Shown here in pieces: positions 14,019 to 14,778 of a stretch of 14,778 nt of DNA. Within the stretch, counting starts at the first letter, position 1. Every line of letters begins with the position of its first letter. A model generated the notes under the pieces. The model worked only from the letters and a program-made list of their open reading frames with translations. It had not been told where the DNA came from and did not search any database. The stretch comes from Gammaproteobacteria bacterium (GTDB lineage Bacteria; Pseudomonadota; Gammaproteobacteria; Arenicellales; Arenicellaceae): contig DNHK01000295.1 of the NCBI GenBank assembly GCA_003485905.1, positions 1 to 14,778 on the forward strand, in the 5' to 3' direction. The position numbers were made by a program, and so were the translations under genes.

Positions 14019-14778
14019 CTACCATACACCAGGCCAAGGTTTACCCACCATAAACTCCTGGTTAGCACCCGCTCTTGGCCTAAATTTCTGAATCCGACCA
14101 TTATTTACAGAAGCGGTATAAAAGTTACCTTCGTTGTCCGTAGACATACCGTGTACACCCCACATACCACCAGCATATTCACCCCAACTTCCCCAAGAGT
14201 AAAGATAGTGCCCTTCTAGGTCATAACCTAGTATTTTGTGGGTACCTTGATCAGCCGCCCAAAGTTTCTGATCGCTCGTCACGATAAAACTATGAATATC
14301 CTGTGGCGCACCACGTCTGCCTTTCCAGAAGTTCCATTCGCGAAGATAATTTCCATTTTCATCAAAAACTTGTACACGACCGTTATCACGATCGTTCACG
14401 AACACCTCTCTAGTTGTTGGGTCTACGGCGATACCGTGAACGTTATTCCAATACCCCGGACGAGTTTCTTTACCCTCACCGACACCTTTCTGGCCCCACT
14501 GCGCCAATATATTGCCATCCATGTCGTACTTGATAATCCGTGTATTGTCGTAACCATCAGCCAGATACATGGTGTTTTCATCCATGAATACGAGAAAAGT
14601 TGGTCTGCGAAAATGAGTATCATCCTCACCCGGCTCACCTGGAGTACCCAGAGTCATAACCAACTCGCTGCCGTCATTGGTAAACTTCGCAACAAAGTGA
14701 CCGTCGGCATCAACAATCCAAACATGTTTTTCAGGATCGTAAGGGCTAATTTCAATATCATGCGGTCGATACCAAAGG
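14019..14778 (-). CDS. NHL-repeat beta-propeller protein (3' part, truncated by window edge)
   Basis: The frame is open from the right edge to TAG 14019-14021, giving 252 C-terminal residues. A TTG at 14661-14663 is internal, because clear propeller sequence (HVWIVDADGHFVAKF) continues upstream of it. At least five NHL blades can be seen, each with the pattern hydrophobic-V-D-x-D/N-G then F/Y-D-x-x-G: HVWIVDADGH, MYLADGYDNTRIIKYDMDGN, VHGIAVDPTTREVFVNDRDN, LWAADQGTHKILGYDLEGHY and VHGMSTDNEGNFYTASVNNG. The arrangement resembles the six-bladed propellers of peptidyl-amidating lyase relatives and other secreted NHL proteins. Whether it has an enzyme activity cannot be judged without the N-terminus. 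It is the gene upstream of the DUF6152 gene on the same strand, but a terminator separates them. Confidence 0.88.
   Translation of the reverse strand, partial: LWYRPHDIEISPYDPEKHVWIVDADGHFVAKFTNDGSELVMTLGTPGEPGEDDTHFRRPTFLVFMDENTMYLADGYDNTRIIKYDMDGNILAQWGQKGVGEGKETRPGYWNNVHGIAVDPTTREVFVNDRDNGRVQVFDENGNYLREWNFWKGRRGAPQDIHSFIVTSDQKLWAADQGTHKILGYDLEGHYLYSWGSWGEYAGGMWGVHGMSTDNEGNFYTASVNNGRIQKFRPRAGANQEFMVGKPWPGVW

Noticed and set aside
1..14778. tRNA genes (especially selC), CRISPR arrays, insertion sequences, attachment sites
   Set aside because: None were seen by eye in the intergenic gaps. No regularly spaced repeats, transposase or integrase sequence was found.

Overview
The window looks like a chromosomal segment of a free-living Gram-negative bacterium, most likely a marine or other aquatic gammaproteobacterium. 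The reasons are moderate base composition, many Sec-type signal peptides, formylglycine sulfatases, and NHL-propeller and DUF6152 proteins. The exact lineage cannot be read from the sequence. Almost every complete gene apart from selA, selB, the YeiH-like permease and the VIT transporter encodes an exported protein.

Left part (1-4400): selB (5' part only, running off the left edge) and selA lie in tandem on the minus strand and encode the selenocysteine (Sec) insertion machinery. A plus-strand gene for an exported fumarylacetoacetase-family protein follows. It converges, across a strong bidirectional terminator, on the most interesting gene here, 3143..4393 on the minus strand. Read conventionally this is two ORFs split by an in-frame TGA. 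Read as Sec, it is one 416-residue secreted selenoprotein with an iodothyronine-deiodinase-like thioredoxin fold (GCLTUPPF, Sec90), fused to a DsbD-alpha-like domain with its own Cys pair and an Arg/Gly-rich tail. A bacterial-type SECIS hairpin sits just after the UGA. A Sec user next to selAB makes translation of the UGA very plausible.

Middle part (4500-9450): a secreted sulfatase with an Arg/Gly-rich insert, a secreted ricin-type beta-trefoil protein and a divergently transcribed exported RidA-family protein. Next comes a gene-poor stretch (7558-8198) holding a remnant of a DUF6152-type gene, a possible 32-residue membrane peptide and an inverted repeat. A YeiH-like permease follows. The 326-base gap before the next gene holds a 39-codon ORF that looks like the cut-off N-terminus of a glutathione S-transferase.

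Right part (9460-14778): a second secreted sulfatase and an exported PHB-depolymerase/feruloyl-esterase-like hydrolase (plus strand) converge on a minus-strand pair, a secreted DUF6152 protein and a VIT/CCC1-type metal transporter 26 bases apart. A perfect 8-bp inverted repeat overlaps the probable start of that pair's transcript. A terminator and the 3' part of an NHL beta-propeller gene close the window.

Functionally the segment combines Sec synthesis, a periplasmic selenoprotein oxidoreductase, and extracellular breakdown of sulfated or esterified compounds. Gene remnants mark it as a region of turnover. No tRNA (including selC), rRNA, CRISPR array, insertion sequence or integrase was recognised.
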